Of a DNA stretch of 45,339 bases, positions 8,139-17,035 are shown piece by piece. Under the pieces are notes generated by a model that worked only from the letters and a program-made list of their open reading frames with translations, made no database searches and was not told the origin of the DNA. The position numbers were made by a program, and so were the translations under genes. Source of the stretch: Chitinophaga pinensis. Lineage in GTDB: Bacteria; Bacteroidota; Bacteroidia; Flavobacteriales_D; Crocinitomicaceae. Position 1 is the first letter of the stretch; the number at the start of each line of letters is the position of its first letter. The stretch is from positions 1 to 45,339 of the forward strand of contig CAMAZP010000026.1 of assembly GCA_945863605.1 (NCBI GenBank), written 5' to 3'.

Positions 8139-9476
8139 ATGAAAAGATGTTTACTTTCAGCCTTAGCAGTTGGGCTTTGTTTATCTGCAAATGTGATGGC
8201 TCAGGTACCGAGTTATGTGCCAACAAATGGATTAGTAGGTTGGTGGCCATTTAATGGGAATGCCAATGATGAGAGTGGGAATGGGAATAATGGGACTGTG
8301 AATGGAGCGACTTTGACGACGGATAGAAATGGATTAGCGAATAAGGCCTATAGTTTTGATGGGATTGATGATTTTATTACTACGAATAATATTACTACAA
8401 ATAATACAAACTGGTCAGTTTCATTTTGGTATAGTTCATTGAATAACACTTCATTTCAAATTCAAAATGTTCTTGGACTTGGCACTGATACTGATGGATT
8501 TGGAGGTGCTGGTTTCTCAATAAGTGGTGGTATTGCAATTGGTCAGTGTCCTATATTCAATAATTTACCAAATAAAATGCTTCTAAATGATGCGTCTTAT
8601 GAATGTGGCAATTTATTATTTTCAGAATCCTATTTTAATAACAACTGGTATAATGTAAATATTGTATTCTCGAATGGAAGCTATTCAATGTTCATAAATT
8701 CATTATCTTCTACAAATGGTATTTTAAACAATATAATTTTAGATAAACTTCTTTTTGGAACTCGAGATGTGTTAAATTTTCAATTTTTTAATGGAAAAAT
8801 TGACGATATAGCTATATATAATCGTGCTTTAACTCAGCAAGAAATAACGAATTTATATAACGGATGCACAGGAAATGAAATCACAACGCAACCAATAAAT
8901 TCAGTTAATACTGTTGGTTCAAACGCACAATTTTCTGTAAATGCAGTCGCAGGAAGTACTTTTCAATGGCAAAATAATCCTCTAAATAATGGTTGGCAAA
9001 ATGTAAACAATAACTCTACTTATAGTGGTGCAACGACAAATACATTGACGGTTTCAAATACGAGCGTTTCAAATCATAATCAACCTTTCAGAGCCATTGT
9101 AAACGCAGGAGGTTGTATTGATACTTCCAATGTAGCTCAAATTATTATCGGAGATACGTGTTTAACAACGGTAACAGATACTTTAATCATCAACACAACA
9201 CTTGGTTTACCTGCACCAAATAATGAAAATACTATTTTAATTTATCCAAACCCTGCAAGTGATCACATTACCATTGATAATGGAAATTACACAGCAATGG
9301 CAGGTTATACGATTAAAATTGAAAACAATGCTGGTCAACAAGTATTCCAAAGTTTAATCAATCAGGCGCAATTTTATGTGGATTTGAGCACTTGGTCAGG
9401 TAACGGTTTATATTTCGTTCATTTAATTGACGCACAAGGAAATACCGTTACGGTGAGGAAGATTGTGTTGCAATGA
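8139..9476 (+). CDS. LamG-1: secreted LamG/Ig-like protein with T9SS tail
   Basis: 445 residues from ATG 8139; the GTG at 8109 lies inside the conserved leader and is not favoured. Order: signal peptide MKRCLLSALAVGLCLSANVM with cleavage after AQ; a LamG/concanavalin-like jelly roll from about residue 28 (GLVGWWPFNGNANDESGNG) to about 245 (NRALTQQEITNLYNGC); an Ig-like segment (TTQPINSVNTVGSNAQFSV ... FQWQ); and a T9SS type A sorting domain (LIYPNPASDHITI ... RKIVLQ). It is probably exported and anchored at the surface, binding carbohydrate or protein. Its N-terminal 90 residues closely resemble LamG-2, while the middle and end diverge, suggesting domain exchange. Confidence 0.88.
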   Translation: MKRCLLSALAVGLCLSANVMAQVPSYVPTNGLVGWWPFNGNANDESGNGNNGTVNGATLTTDRNGLANKAYSFDGIDDFITTNNITTNNTNWSVSFWYSSLNNTSFQIQNVLGLGTDTDGFGGAGFSISGGIAIGQCPIFNNLPNKMLLNDASYECGNLLFSESYFNNNWYNVNIVFSNGSYSMFINSLSSTNGILNNIILDKLLFGTRDVLNFQFFNGKIDDIAIYNRALTQQEITNLYNGCTGNEITTQPINSVNTVGSNAQFSVNAVAGSTFQWQNNPLNNGWQNVNNNSTYSGATTNTLTVSNTSVSNHNQPFRAIVNAGGCIDTSNVAQIIIGDTCLTTVTDTLIINTTLGLPAPNNENTILIYPNPASDHITIDNGNYTAMAGYTIKIENNAGQQVFQSLINQAQFYVDLSTWSGNGLYFVHLIDAQGNTVTVRKIVLQ

Positions 9477-9477
9477 T

Positions 9478-9495
9478 AAATGGTTGAAACCATTT
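9478..9495. repeat. Hairpin 1 of 3' module A
   Basis: Inverted repeat AAATGGTT-GA-AACCATTT starting two bases after the LamG-1 stop. The same hairpin occurs at 25459-25476 after the detached T9SS tail, so it belongs to a conserved 3' module. Confidence 0.7.
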
Positions 9496-9512
9496 TATTT
9501 CGTGGGAATTTT

Positions 9513-9548
9513 ACAAATAGGCTCGGGTTTAAACCCGAGCCTATTTGT
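9513..9548. terminator. 36-bp perfect palindrome, terminator or REP-like
   Basis: The sequence is a perfect 36-bp palindrome centred on GGGTTTAAACCC with AAATAGGC/GCCTATTT outer arms. The copy at 25409-25442 differs at one position per arm, and both sides changed so pairing is kept. It may act as a transcription terminator in both directions, or as a REP-like dispersed element. Confidence 0.65.
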
Positions 9549-9565
9549 TTAAATGCATTTGGATT

Positions 9566-9581
9566 ATCCATTTCAATGGAT
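9566..9581. repeat. Hairpin 3 of 3' module A
   Basis: Short inverted repeat ATCCATT-TC-AATGGAT. The same arms occur at 11043-11058 and 25375-25390. Its distance from the preceding palindrome matches copy B to within one base. Confidence 0.6.
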
Positions 9582-9599
9582 TATCATTTCCAAAATTTC

Positions 9600-9840
9600 A
9601 TTCATGCCCAAAATCCCTCACGCCCCGACGAAAGCGGAAAGCTTCACGAAGCGCAAGGCACAGCCAACAAGCGGAAACAGCGACCGAAGGAAGCTCGTTT
9701 GCGATTGATTTTGGCGTTGCCGTTGCGCGAGTGAACTTGCAGCTGTAGGCGGTGTGGGATGGAATGTGCGGTTGGGAAGGCGCAAAAAATGAAAAAAGAA
9801 TCATACCCTTCTGCAACCGCGACATGAAGTTGTTTACACT
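9600..9840. other. GC-richer non-coding stretch
   Basis: About 240 bases that are roughly half G+C by eye, against about one third around them. Several overlapping frames stay open here on both strands, but none shows a recognisable protein or start context. It contains AAGCGGAAA-type repeats and partial inverted repeats. It borders the DUF1016 gene and begins with one of the two direct repeats around that gene. It could be imported DNA or a structured element. Confidence 0.45.
9610..9668 (+). repeat. Direct repeat, left flank of DUF1016 gene
   Basis: The core CGAAAGCGGAAAGCTTCA (9629-9646) is identical to 10930-10947. Weaker similarity extends left (AAAATCC...) and right (GCC-AC-CAA). The pair brackets the DUF1016 gene in the same orientation. 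Confidence 0.6.
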
Positions 9841-9843
9841 TCT

Positions 9844-10830
9844 TTACTCTTCCTTATTGAGTTCAAATTCAATTCGGTCTTGTTCGATGAGTTGTTTTAA
9901 TTCCTCTTCTTTGGGTAGGTAAAGCAAATATTTACTCGCGAACAAATTGTTGTGGTCGTTCAATACAGAATATTTCACAATTGTTTCATCTTTTTCTGTG
10001 CAAAGCAAAATTCCAATTGTAGGGTTATCATCAACACTGCGTTTCAAATCGTCATACATTCTAACATACATATCGAGTTGTCCAATATCTTGGTGCGTAA
10101 GTTCATCTGCTTTCAATTCCACGATGACAAAACACTTTAATAAATAGTTGTAAAAAACTAAGTCTATGAAAAAATCGTGTGTATCCGTGACGATATGTTG
10201 TTGTCGTGCCACAAAAGCAAATCCTTTTCCAAATTCCAACAAAAAGGTTTGAAGGTGGTTAATGATTGCGGTTTCAACAGAACGCTCGGTGTTTTTTATA
10301 GCTTGTGGTAAACCAAGAAAATCAAAAATATTTGGATCTTTGATGAGGTTTTGAATCGTTGGTGCTCCGTTTTTTGTTGGAGAATGTTTTATTGTTCTTT
10401 CGTATGAAAGGGTATTTACTGAGCGTTGTAACTGCCTAATGGTCAAATTATTTGCAAGTACTTCATGGATGTAATATTCTCTTTTTTGTGCCGTATCTAG
10501 TCTGGAAATCACGCGATAATGGCTCCAACTCAATTCTTGACGCAATGTGTCAAGAATTGGGAATGCAAGATAAAATTTACGCATATTGGTAAGATTGGTA
10601 TAATCGTATCCTTTCCCAAAATCGATAGTGAGTTGTCGGGCTAAATTCTTCAAAGTAGCTTTTCCGTATTCGGCTTTTAAGTTTCCATTTTGCTCGTCTT
10701 CTACAATGGTTTGACCGATAAGCCAATAGGTTTCAAGTAGGGTGGAATTTGCTGCGCGAAAAACACGTTGCCGTGCTTGAAGGATGATTTCCTTTATCGT
10801 TTGATAGATTATTTCTTTTTGAATATCCAT
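9844..10830 (-). CDS. DUF1016/YhcG family PD-(D/E)XK nuclease-like protein
   Basis: 328 residues from ATG 10830 (MDIQKEIIYQTI); an upstream ATG at 10884 would add 18 residues and is less likely. The N-terminal DUF1016_N region (about 1-150) carries YWLIGQ and the YGKATLKNLARQL segment. The C-terminal nuclease-like domain has an Asp in FIDLVFYN (Asp223) and the E-x-K pair in VELKADEL (Glu238, Lys240). YhcG proteins are predicted DNA nucleases, often found in mobile or defence contexts; the activity here is inferred. The gene stands alone, opposite to its neighbours, between two direct repeats, which suggests it arrived as an insertion. Confidence 0.88.
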   Translation of the reverse strand: MDIQKEIIYQTIKEIILQARQRVFRAANSTLLETYWLIGQTIVEDEQNGNLKAEYGKATLKNLARQLTIDFGKGYDYTNLTNMRKFYLAFPILDTLRQELSWSHYRVISRLDTAQKREYYIHEVLANNLTIRQLQRSVNTLSYERTIKHSPTKNGAPTIQNLIKDPNIFDFLGLPQAIKNTERSVETAIINHLQTFLLEFGKGFAFVARQQHIVTDTHDFFIDLVFYNYLLKCFVIVELKADELTHQDIGQLDMYVRMYDDLKRSVDDNPTIGILLCTEKDETIVKYSVLNDHNNLFASKYLLYLPKEEELKQLIEQDRIEFELNKEE

Positions 10831-10907
10831 GTTGTTAGGAGTAAATTGTGCTTTTTTATCGTTCAAACAAATATAAATATTCATTCTCTATAAACCAACA
10901 TGTCTAG

Positions 10908-10972
10908 AAAATCCTCCCTCGCACCTAAACGAAAGCGGAAAGCTTCAAAATGAGTGAGGAAGAGCCACCAAA
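10908..10972 (+). repeat. Direct repeat, right flank of DUF1016 gene
   Basis: Contains the 18-bp core at 10930-10947 that matches 9629-9646 exactly, within a longer diverged similarity. It is followed directly by a detached T9SS tail. Confidence 0.6.
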
Positions 10973-10974
10973 CG

Positions 10975-11006
10975 AAATTGCCGTGAATCGAAAAATTGTG
11001 TTGTAA
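10975..11006 (+). pseudogene. Detached T9SS sorting tail, copy C
   Basis: The frame ends NEIAVNRKIVL-stop, the typical last residues of a T9SS type A tail such as that of LamG-1 (VRKIVLQ). The frame meets a stop about 17 codons upstream of this piece, so no whole gene exists here. After the stop the sequence follows 3' module A (TGATAAA ... TTGAAAACCAT), then hairpin 3 at 11043-11058, but lacks the palindrome. Likely the last fragment of a lost secreted-protein gene. Confidence 0.55.
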
Positions 11007-11042
11007 TGATAAACGCTTGAAAACCATAATTGTATTTGGAAA

Positions 11043-11058
11043 ATCCATTTCAATGGAT
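11043..11058. repeat. Hairpin 3 of 3' module C
   Basis: Same inverted repeat as 9566-9581 (ATCCATT-TC-AATGGAT), located 37 nt after the detached tail's stop. Confidence 0.55.
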
Positions 11059-11168
11059 TAAATGCTTTTTTGAAGTTTGTAATGAAAATCCAAATATTGA
11101 AGAAATTTTAAATGTTATCTTTGTCAAACGATGGCTTAATCACCATTTTGTTCTCCAAATTATTGATA

Positions 11169-11648
11169 ATGGCTGAAGATTTAATAATAGCAAGTGGTTC
11201 AAAAGCAGAAAAATACGAGCAACTCCTGCCGCAAATTCTCGCTTTAATAGGAAGTGAAACAGACCCAATTGCCAACTTAGCAAATGTTGCTGCAGCCTTG
11301 AAAGAAACGTTTGGATTTTTCTGGGTTGGTTTTTATTTAGTGAAGACAGACGAATTAGTACTTGGTCCATTTCAAGGGCCTGTTGCTTGCACACGCATTC
11401 AAAAAGGTCGAGGAGTTTGTGGTGCTTCTTGGGAATCAAAAGCAACAATTGTGGTGGAAGATGTCGAACAATTTCCTGGACATATTGCTTGTAGCTCGCT
11501 TTCAAAAAGTGAAATTGTTATTCCATTATTGAAAGATGGAGCAGTCATTGGCGTTTTAGATGTTGACAGCGAATCATTAAATTCATTTGACACAACAGAT
11601 GCTCATTATTTAGAAGAACTTTGTAGATGGCTCGTTTCGCACCTTTAA
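11169..11648 (+). CDS. msrC: Free methionine-(R)-sulfoxide reductase, GAF domain
   Basis: 159 residues from ATG 11169 (MAEDLIIASG); an upstream start at 11112 would add 19 non-conserved residues. This single GAF-domain enzyme reduces free methionine-R-sulfoxide in the cytoplasm using thioredoxin. The three family cysteines are Cys74 (PVACTRI), Cys84 (GRGVCG) and Cys108 (GHIACSS). Their spacing of 10 and 24 residues is the same as in the E. coli enzyme. Other family blocks present are FPGHIAC and SKSEIVIPL. The 3' end overlaps the next gene by 22 nt, so the two are translationally linked. Confidence 0.93.
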   Translation: MAEDLIIASGSKAEKYEQLLPQILALIGSETDPIANLANVAAALKETFGFFWVGFYLVKTDELVLGPFQGPVACTRIQKGRGVCGASWESKATIVVEDVEQFPGHIACSSLSKSEIVIPLLKDGAVIGVLDVDSESLNSFDTTDAHYLEELCRWLVSHL

Positions 11649-13156
11649 TTTTTGCAATTCTCTTGTTGGCAAGTTGCGCGCAAGTAGGTTCTATCACAGG
11701 TGGAGCTGAAGATGAAATCGCACCTCAAATTCAAAAAACAAATTTAGTTGCTGGAACGACTAATTTCTCTGGTAATTCTATTGAAATCACGTTCGATGAA
11801 TTCATCCTTTTGAACAAACCAACAGAAACTATTTTTCTTGTTCCTTCTGATGCAAAAGTTGAAGCGAAATTGACTAAAAAGACCTTAAACTTGAATTGGA
11901 AAGAATCGCTTTTGCCCAATACAACCTACACTTTATACCTCAACGGCGCAGTAAAAGATGTCACAGAAGGCAACGATTCTTTGATGCAAATAACCTTTTC
12001 CACAGGTCCAATAATCGATACTTTACAACTCAATGTAACCGTGAAAGATGCGTTTTCAAACAAGCCAGAGGCTAAGGTTGTGGTCGGTTTATTTGATTCT
12101 TTGCAAGCTGAAAAACCGCGTTATTTCGCCAAAACAATTGCTGACGGAAGTGTGAAATTACAATCTTTAAAAGCTGGAAACTACTTCCTAAAAGCCTTCA
12201 ACGACAAAAACAACGATTTAATCATTCAAAAAGACGAAGCGCAAGACTGGAATTTTGAACCCATTTCAATTGATACTGCTTTTCGTGACACGTTGAAATT
12301 ACGCGTTTCATCTCCTTTAAGAACGAATAAAATTGGGAACGCACAAGTTTTAGCGCCTGGTTTGATTAGTATTCACGTGCCTGAAGATTCAGTGCTTACA
12401 AAGATTTTATACAACGACAAAGAATTTGAACGAACTGATTTCATTGCAGCTGGAAAAGACAGTTTGCTGTTTGCGATTGGTAAAACCGAATTGAATCCTT
12501 TGCAACTGATTTTAAATCAAGACACACTTTCGATTCGTTATTCGGAGAAAGATCGAAAAACAAAACTTAAGCCGAAATACATTGAGATTGAAAATGGTTT
12601 TACCGACTTTATTCAATTGGAAATCAACGACTACATTCAAGAAATAGATTTTACGAAGTTCAAGCTTTTATCTGCAAAAGATTCTTCAGAAGTTAAATTT
12701 GAAGGAAAGAAAAACATTCAATCGTTCGACTTAGTACTAGGCTCAAAAGACGTGCGTGCCTTTATTTTACAAATAGAAGAAAATGCAATCCTTGGGAAAT
12801 CTGGGATGGGAAATTCCAAAACAAGTTTGCTGATTAATTTAAGAAGTGAGCGCGAACTTGGTTCTTTGAATGTAAAGCTTAGCCAAGGAATCGAAAATGG
12901 TGTGTTGCAATTAATGCAAAAAGACAAAGTAATTACAGAATCGATACTAGCACCTGCAACGCTAAGTATTCCTTTTCAAAATTTAATTCCGGGTGAATAT
13001 TCGTTCCGCTTATTGATAGACAGCAACCAAAATGGAACGTGGGACCCGATTAATGTGAAGGAGCAAAAAAAGGCTGAATCAATGATATATTTCTCAACAC
13101 CAGTTAAAGTTAGAGCGAATTGGGAAGTGGAGACGGAGTTGGAGTATAATCCTTAA
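11627..13156 (+). CDS. Ig-like (Big_5) domain lipoprotein
   Basis: 509 residues. The lipoprotein signal has lipobox LLASC, with the acylated Cys at 17, then QVGSITGGAEDEIAPQI, a start seen in many Bacteroidota lipoproteins. Residues about 30-110 (IEITFDEFILLN ... LPNTTYTLYL) look like a Big_5 Ig-like domain. The remainder is beta-rich, and DSNQNGTWDP near the C-terminus is also typical of this family. It is probably periplasmic-facing or surface-exposed on the outer membrane; the role is unknown. It overlaps the msrC homologue by 22 nt. Confidence 0.82.
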   Translation: MARFAPLIFAILLLASCAQVGSITGGAEDEIAPQIQKTNLVAGTTNFSGNSIEITFDEFILLNKPTETIFLVPSDAKVEAKLTKKTLNLNWKESLLPNTTYTLYLNGAVKDVTEGNDSLMQITFSTGPIIDTLQLNVTVKDAFSNKPEAKVVVGLFDSLQAEKPRYFAKTIADGSVKLQSLKAGNYFLKAFNDKNNDLIIQKDEAQDWNFEPISIDTAFRDTLKLRVSSPLRTNKIGNAQVLAPGLISIHVPEDSVLTKILYNDKEFERTDFIAAGKDSLLFAIGKTELNPLQLILNQDTLSIRYSEKDRKTKLKPKYIEIENGFTDFIQLEINDYIQEIDFTKFKLLSAKDSSEVKFEGKKNIQSFDLVLGSKDVRAFILQIEENAILGKSGMGNSKTSLLINLRSERELGSLNVKLSQGIENGVLQLMQKDKVITESILAPATLSIPFQNLIPGEYSFRLLIDSNQNGTWDPINVKEQKKAESMIYFSTPVKVRANWEVETELEYNP

Positions 13157-13296
13157 AAATCAAAAGATACACTTTGTTAATGTTACTTTTATGGTTAGAC
13201 TACATATAGTGTAAGTTCTTTCAATTTATATCTTTAAAGCTATCGAAGTTCCAATAATAAAATTGTAATTACTTAGTCCATTAGTAGTTTTAAATT

Positions 13297-14340
13297 CTAT
13301 ATTTCACTTTGAAATAAGCGCGTTTCTATGCGCCACATAATAGCTGGATTAGGTGTAAAATCTGTGTTGAGTGAAAAGCTATTTACGTCAAATCCATTGT
13401 TGGTAATGCTCTCAATCATTATTCCGTCTTTATCACAATATTTTTCTACTCGAAGTGCTAACTTCCAACTTTCATTCATACAATATTGTCCAATTAAAAC
13501 AGGGCTCCACCATTGATTGTATTTTGTACTACCCTTCGAATCTTGTTGAATTCCATAATCAAATCCTGTAATTACTTTCCATTTTTTACTAGCTTGAATT
13601 TGAGCATAAACATTATTAAAATAACGCATTCTTCTAATCGAATCAACATCATCACTACCTACGAAAGTACTCCAATTAACTAGTATTTTCTCGAAAGGAG
13701 TCCATTTTAATTGCGTACCAAATGCTGGAATAGACGAACCGGCAACACGTTCAATACGTTGCCAACCATTTAAAATAGACGCGTTAACTTCTATTTTCTT
13801 ATTTTTAGAATTGTAAGTGCTTTTAACGCCAGCAAAAAAGTACGGTGAGTTTTCGGCTAATATCGATCGAGTCATAGTGAGATTATCAGTGGAAATTGCA
13901 CTTTCAAATCCGATATGAGAGGGAAAAATCCCTACATCAATCCACCAATTATTTTTCTTATTAATAGACAATCCAATTGCAGCTTCAGCTATAAATTTTA
14001 AAAGTAGAGGTTCTTTCGCATAATTGTCATTGACATATGTCCCTGTGTGAAAAGCTAGATTAGATCGGTATTTTTAATGATTCAATGCCAATTTAATAAT
14101 TCCCAAATTGAGATTAAATTCATTGTGTCTATTGTGATTGTATAAGAATGTTTGGCGATATTTTTCAGCTGGTTTATTGAAATCATAAACATAAAATACA
14201 TCTAAAAATCCAGAAAAATTGATTGTTGGAGTTTTTGACCACGTACTATCTTGCGCATTAAGATTAAAAATTAATACAGAAAGTAAGATAGAAATTAGTT
14301 TTGTTATTAAGCTTATTTGATAAAAAATTAGATACTTCAC
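13297..14340 (-). pseudogene. Outer-membrane porin-like gene broken by one in-frame stop
   Basis: Reading from ATG 14340, a signal sequence (ending LNAQ) leads into NFSGFLDVFYVYDF and FLYNHNRHNEFNLNLG, blocks typical of Bacteroidota OmpL-like beta-barrel (BBP2) porins. The frame stops at TAA 14074-14076, then continues in the same frame for 259 more codons (KYRSNLAFHTGTY ... ETRLFQSEI) to a natural stop at 13297. No frameshift is needed. The downstream part is fully protein-like (NNWWIDVGIFPSHIGFE; WSPVLIGQY). A single GAA-to-TAA change would explain it. This is a recent nonsense mutation, a sequencing error or a read-through case. Confidence 0.82.
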
Positions 14341-14377
14341 TTATTTTTTTATTATTAAATTTGAGCAATATAAAATT

Positions 14378-17035
14378 ATGAGAATAATATTACAGTTTTA
14401 CTTTATAGGACTTATACTTTCAGTTAATTGTTTTGCACAGAACCTTATCAATAACGGAACATTTGAATATGGTGAATCAGGAGTTGGTTTTGTAGTGGAT
14501 GGTTTAGGGTACAATTTATTAACAGCTCCCTTTTCAGGTAGTACATCTGCTGGCAATTATGCATTTGTAAACAATCCTCAAATTATAAATAATCAGTTGT
14601 TTTTGAATTGTGGCGATCATACAACTGGATTCGGTAAGATGTTGTGTGTAGATGGAAATTCATTTGGAGCGCAAGAACCGTTATGGAAGGCAGGCAGTAA
14701 TGGAGGTGGGATTTGTAATTTAAATATCGGTGAAGCCTATACATTTAGTTATTGGATTCGAACAATTTCAAATACAGTTGCTAACAATAGTGAATTAGCA
14801 AATATTGGAGTTTCATTTACAAATGCAACTAATATTTCACTGGTATATGGTCAAGCATTGGCACCGTTACCAAATTTTGATTGGCAACAAGTACGCTACA
14901 CGTTCACACCAACAAGCGCATGTGTGAATATTGAAATATATAACAATAATTTAAATTTTGTTGGTAATGATTTTGCTTTAGATGATATCAAGTTAACGCC
15001 TCCTCCCTCTCCTTTGTCTTTTACTTATTCATTGAATATACCAAATTGTAGTGACACAAATTCTGGATTTATTGCTATTTACCCAACGGGTGGTATTGCA
15101 CCATTCACATTTAGAGTTGAGGGACCGGATTCGGTAACAAATACAACGGGTTTTTTTACTGATTTATCAGCAGGAAACTACACCATCGGTTTAGAAGATG
15201 CATCAGGCGAAAGAGACACTATTTTTAATGTTATCATTGGTTCCAATTCGTTTTTAACCATTACACCTGGAGATACATCAATTTGTCCTAATTCTAACTT
15301 AACATTTGTAGCAAGTGGAAGTAGTAATGGTTATAACTGGAGCGCTTCACCAATAGATCCTGAGTTGACAATTGTAAATCAATCAAGTGTCAGTGTTTCG
15401 CCCAATACACCACTTACCTACACTGTTTCTTCAAATGTTTTGGACATTAATTTAGTGTTTAATGGTGATTTTGAATTAGGAAATGTTGGCTTCCAATCAG
15501 AATATAGTTATGCCAATCCCCCAAACCAAAATGTAACCCAAAAAACATACGGCATTGTCACTAACTCATCAAATTGGAATTCCTCATTTGGCAATTGTAT
15601 TGATCATACTATAGGTGATGGATCAGGAAAATTTATGGCCGTAGATGGTTCAACTTACAACATGGGAAATGATCGCTTTTGGTGTCAAAAAATAGCTGTT
15701 GAACCGAACAAGAATTATATTTTTTCATACCGTATTCAAACAATTTCTGCAGGAAATGAAGCAATTGTTTTAACAAAAATAAATGATGTTTCTATTGGTT
15801 CATTTACTGCTTTACCTCAAGTTTGTTCTTGGACAGAGGTTTCTCAAAATTGGAATTCTGGATTAAATTCGATTGCAGAGGTTTGTTTAGTAGATCAACA
15901 ATTTTCTGAAATAGGTAATAACTTTTCAATTGATGATATTAAACTAGTTGCAGATCAATCTTGTACACAATCAGTAAATGTATCAATTGCAACGATTAAT
16001 CCTGATCTTGGGCAAACTTACCCCGAAAATATTTGTCTGAATGAAGGAATTGTTTTACCAACTTTAAACCCAAATTTTGTAAGTGGTGGAATTTACAATA
16101 GTATAGGTCAAGGTTTAAATATTAACAACCTAACAGGCGCTGTTAATACAACTGGTTCAATACCAGGAACCTATAATATTACATACTCGGCGCAAGTCTG
16201 TGGCGTTTTTGTAACTGATACATCCACAATTGTTATTCGACCTTTACCAGGTTTACTAGAATTAACTGGTGGTGATTTTTATTGTGAAAATTTCCAATTT
16301 AATCCTTTAACGTTGTATGTTCAAGGAACACCAAACTACACGATTTACTACAATTTAGATGGAGTAACGCAAGTTGTTAGCGAACAATCTAGTGTGCCAA
16401 TATCAATCGGAAATGCTTTTGGTGTGTACGATTTGGATTCTATCACAGACTTATATTGTACAAACGTGATGGTAGGTGCTCAAACAATTTCTATGACTGA
16501 TGGTCCTCAACTTCCAACAATTGTAGGAGATAGTGTTTATTGCGAAAATTCTAATGTTCAGGAAATATATGTCATAAATGCTCAAGGAACAATTAATTGG
16601 TATGCAGATTCAGCACTAACAGTTTCTTTAGGTTCAAGTATTTCATTTTTACCATCCAATAAAGAGACAATTACCTACTATGCAACTGAAAATTTCAATG
16701 GTTGTGAGGGGCAAGCATCCGCTGTAACTATTTATATTGAAGATTGTCCTTTAATTATTCCAACTGCTTTCACACCTAATGGAGATGGTACAAATGATGT
16801 TTGGGAAATCATTGGTTTAGACGAACAATTTCCAGAAAGTTCGGTAACCGTTTTCAACCGTTGGGGAGAACCAATTTATGAGTCTACAATGGGTAATTAT
16901 GCTAATAAACCATGGGATGGAAAATATAAAGAAGGTATACTTCCTGTTTCTAGTTATTATTTTGTAATTCAACGTTCAAGTGACGGTTCTTTGGAGCCAT
17001 TAAGTGGAACTGTTTCTATAATTCTTAAAAAATGA
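14378..17035 (+). CDS. Large secreted protein with T9SS type B (CHU_C) sorting domain
   Basis: 885 residues. A signal peptide ends near VNCFAQ. Two related modules of ~180 residues follow (NLINNGTFEYGESG ... FALDDIKL, and NLVFNGDFELGNVG ... FSIDDIKL), resembling DUF642/galactose-binding-like folds. Between them is an SprB-like repeat (GGIAPFTFRV ... LSAGNYTIGLED). The C-terminus is a clear gliding-motility-associated type B domain: TAFTPNGDGTNDVWEI, VTVFNRWGEPIYES, PWDGKYKEG and SYYFVI. The stop overlaps the PorP/SprF start (ATGA). Type B substrates usually need an SprF-like partner, so the next gene is its likely dedicated partner. Confidence 0.93.
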   Translation: MRIILQFYFIGLILSVNCFAQNLINNGTFEYGESGVGFVVDGLGYNLLTAPFSGSTSAGNYAFVNNPQIINNQLFLNCGDHTTGFGKMLCVDGNSFGAQEPLWKAGSNGGGICNLNIGEAYTFSYWIRTISNTVANNSELANIGVSFTNATNISLVYGQALAPLPNFDWQQVRYTFTPTSACVNIEIYNNNLNFVGNDFALDDIKLTPPPSPLSFTYSLNIPNCSDTNSGFIAIYPTGGIAPFTFRVEGPDSVTNTTGFFTDLSAGNYTIGLEDASGERDTIFNVIIGSNSFLTITPGDTSICPNSNLTFVASGSSNGYNWSASPIDPELTIVNQSSVSVSPNTPLTYTVSSNVLDINLVFNGDFELGNVGFQSEYSYANPPNQNVTQKTYGIVTNSSNWNSSFGNCIDHTIGDGSGKFMAVDGSTYNMGNDRFWCQKIAVEPNKNYIFSYRIQTISAGNEAIVLTKINDVSIGSFTALPQVCSWTEVSQNWNSGLNSIAEVCLVDQQFSEIGNNFSIDDIKLVADQSCTQSVNVSIATINPDLGQTYPENICLNEGIVLPTLNPNFVSGGIYNSIGQGLNINNLTGAVNTTGSIPGTYNITYSAQVCGVFVTDTSTIVIRPLPGLLELTGGDFYCENFQFNPLTLYVQGTPNYTIYYNLDGVTQVVSEQSSVPISIGNAFGVYDLDSITDLYCTNVMVGAQTISMTDGPQLPTIVGDSVYCENSNVQEIYVINAQGTINWYADSALTVSLGSSISFLPSNKETITYYATENFNGCEGQASAVTIYIEDCPLIIPTAFTPNGDGTNDVWEIIGLDEQFPESSVTVFNRWGEPIYESTMGNYANKPWDGKYKEGILPVSSYYFVIQRSSDGSLEPLSGTVSIILKK

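Noticed and set aside
8139..9476. Diversity-generating retroelement target in the LamG genes
   Set aside because: No reverse transcriptase, no template/variable repeat pair and no adenine-specific variation pattern are visible.
9480..9825. Overlapping frames on both strands in the GC-rich stretch
   Set aside because: They are mutually overlapping, have no recognisable domain or start context, and one begins within the LamG-1 3' module; open frames are expected by chance in GC-rich DNA.
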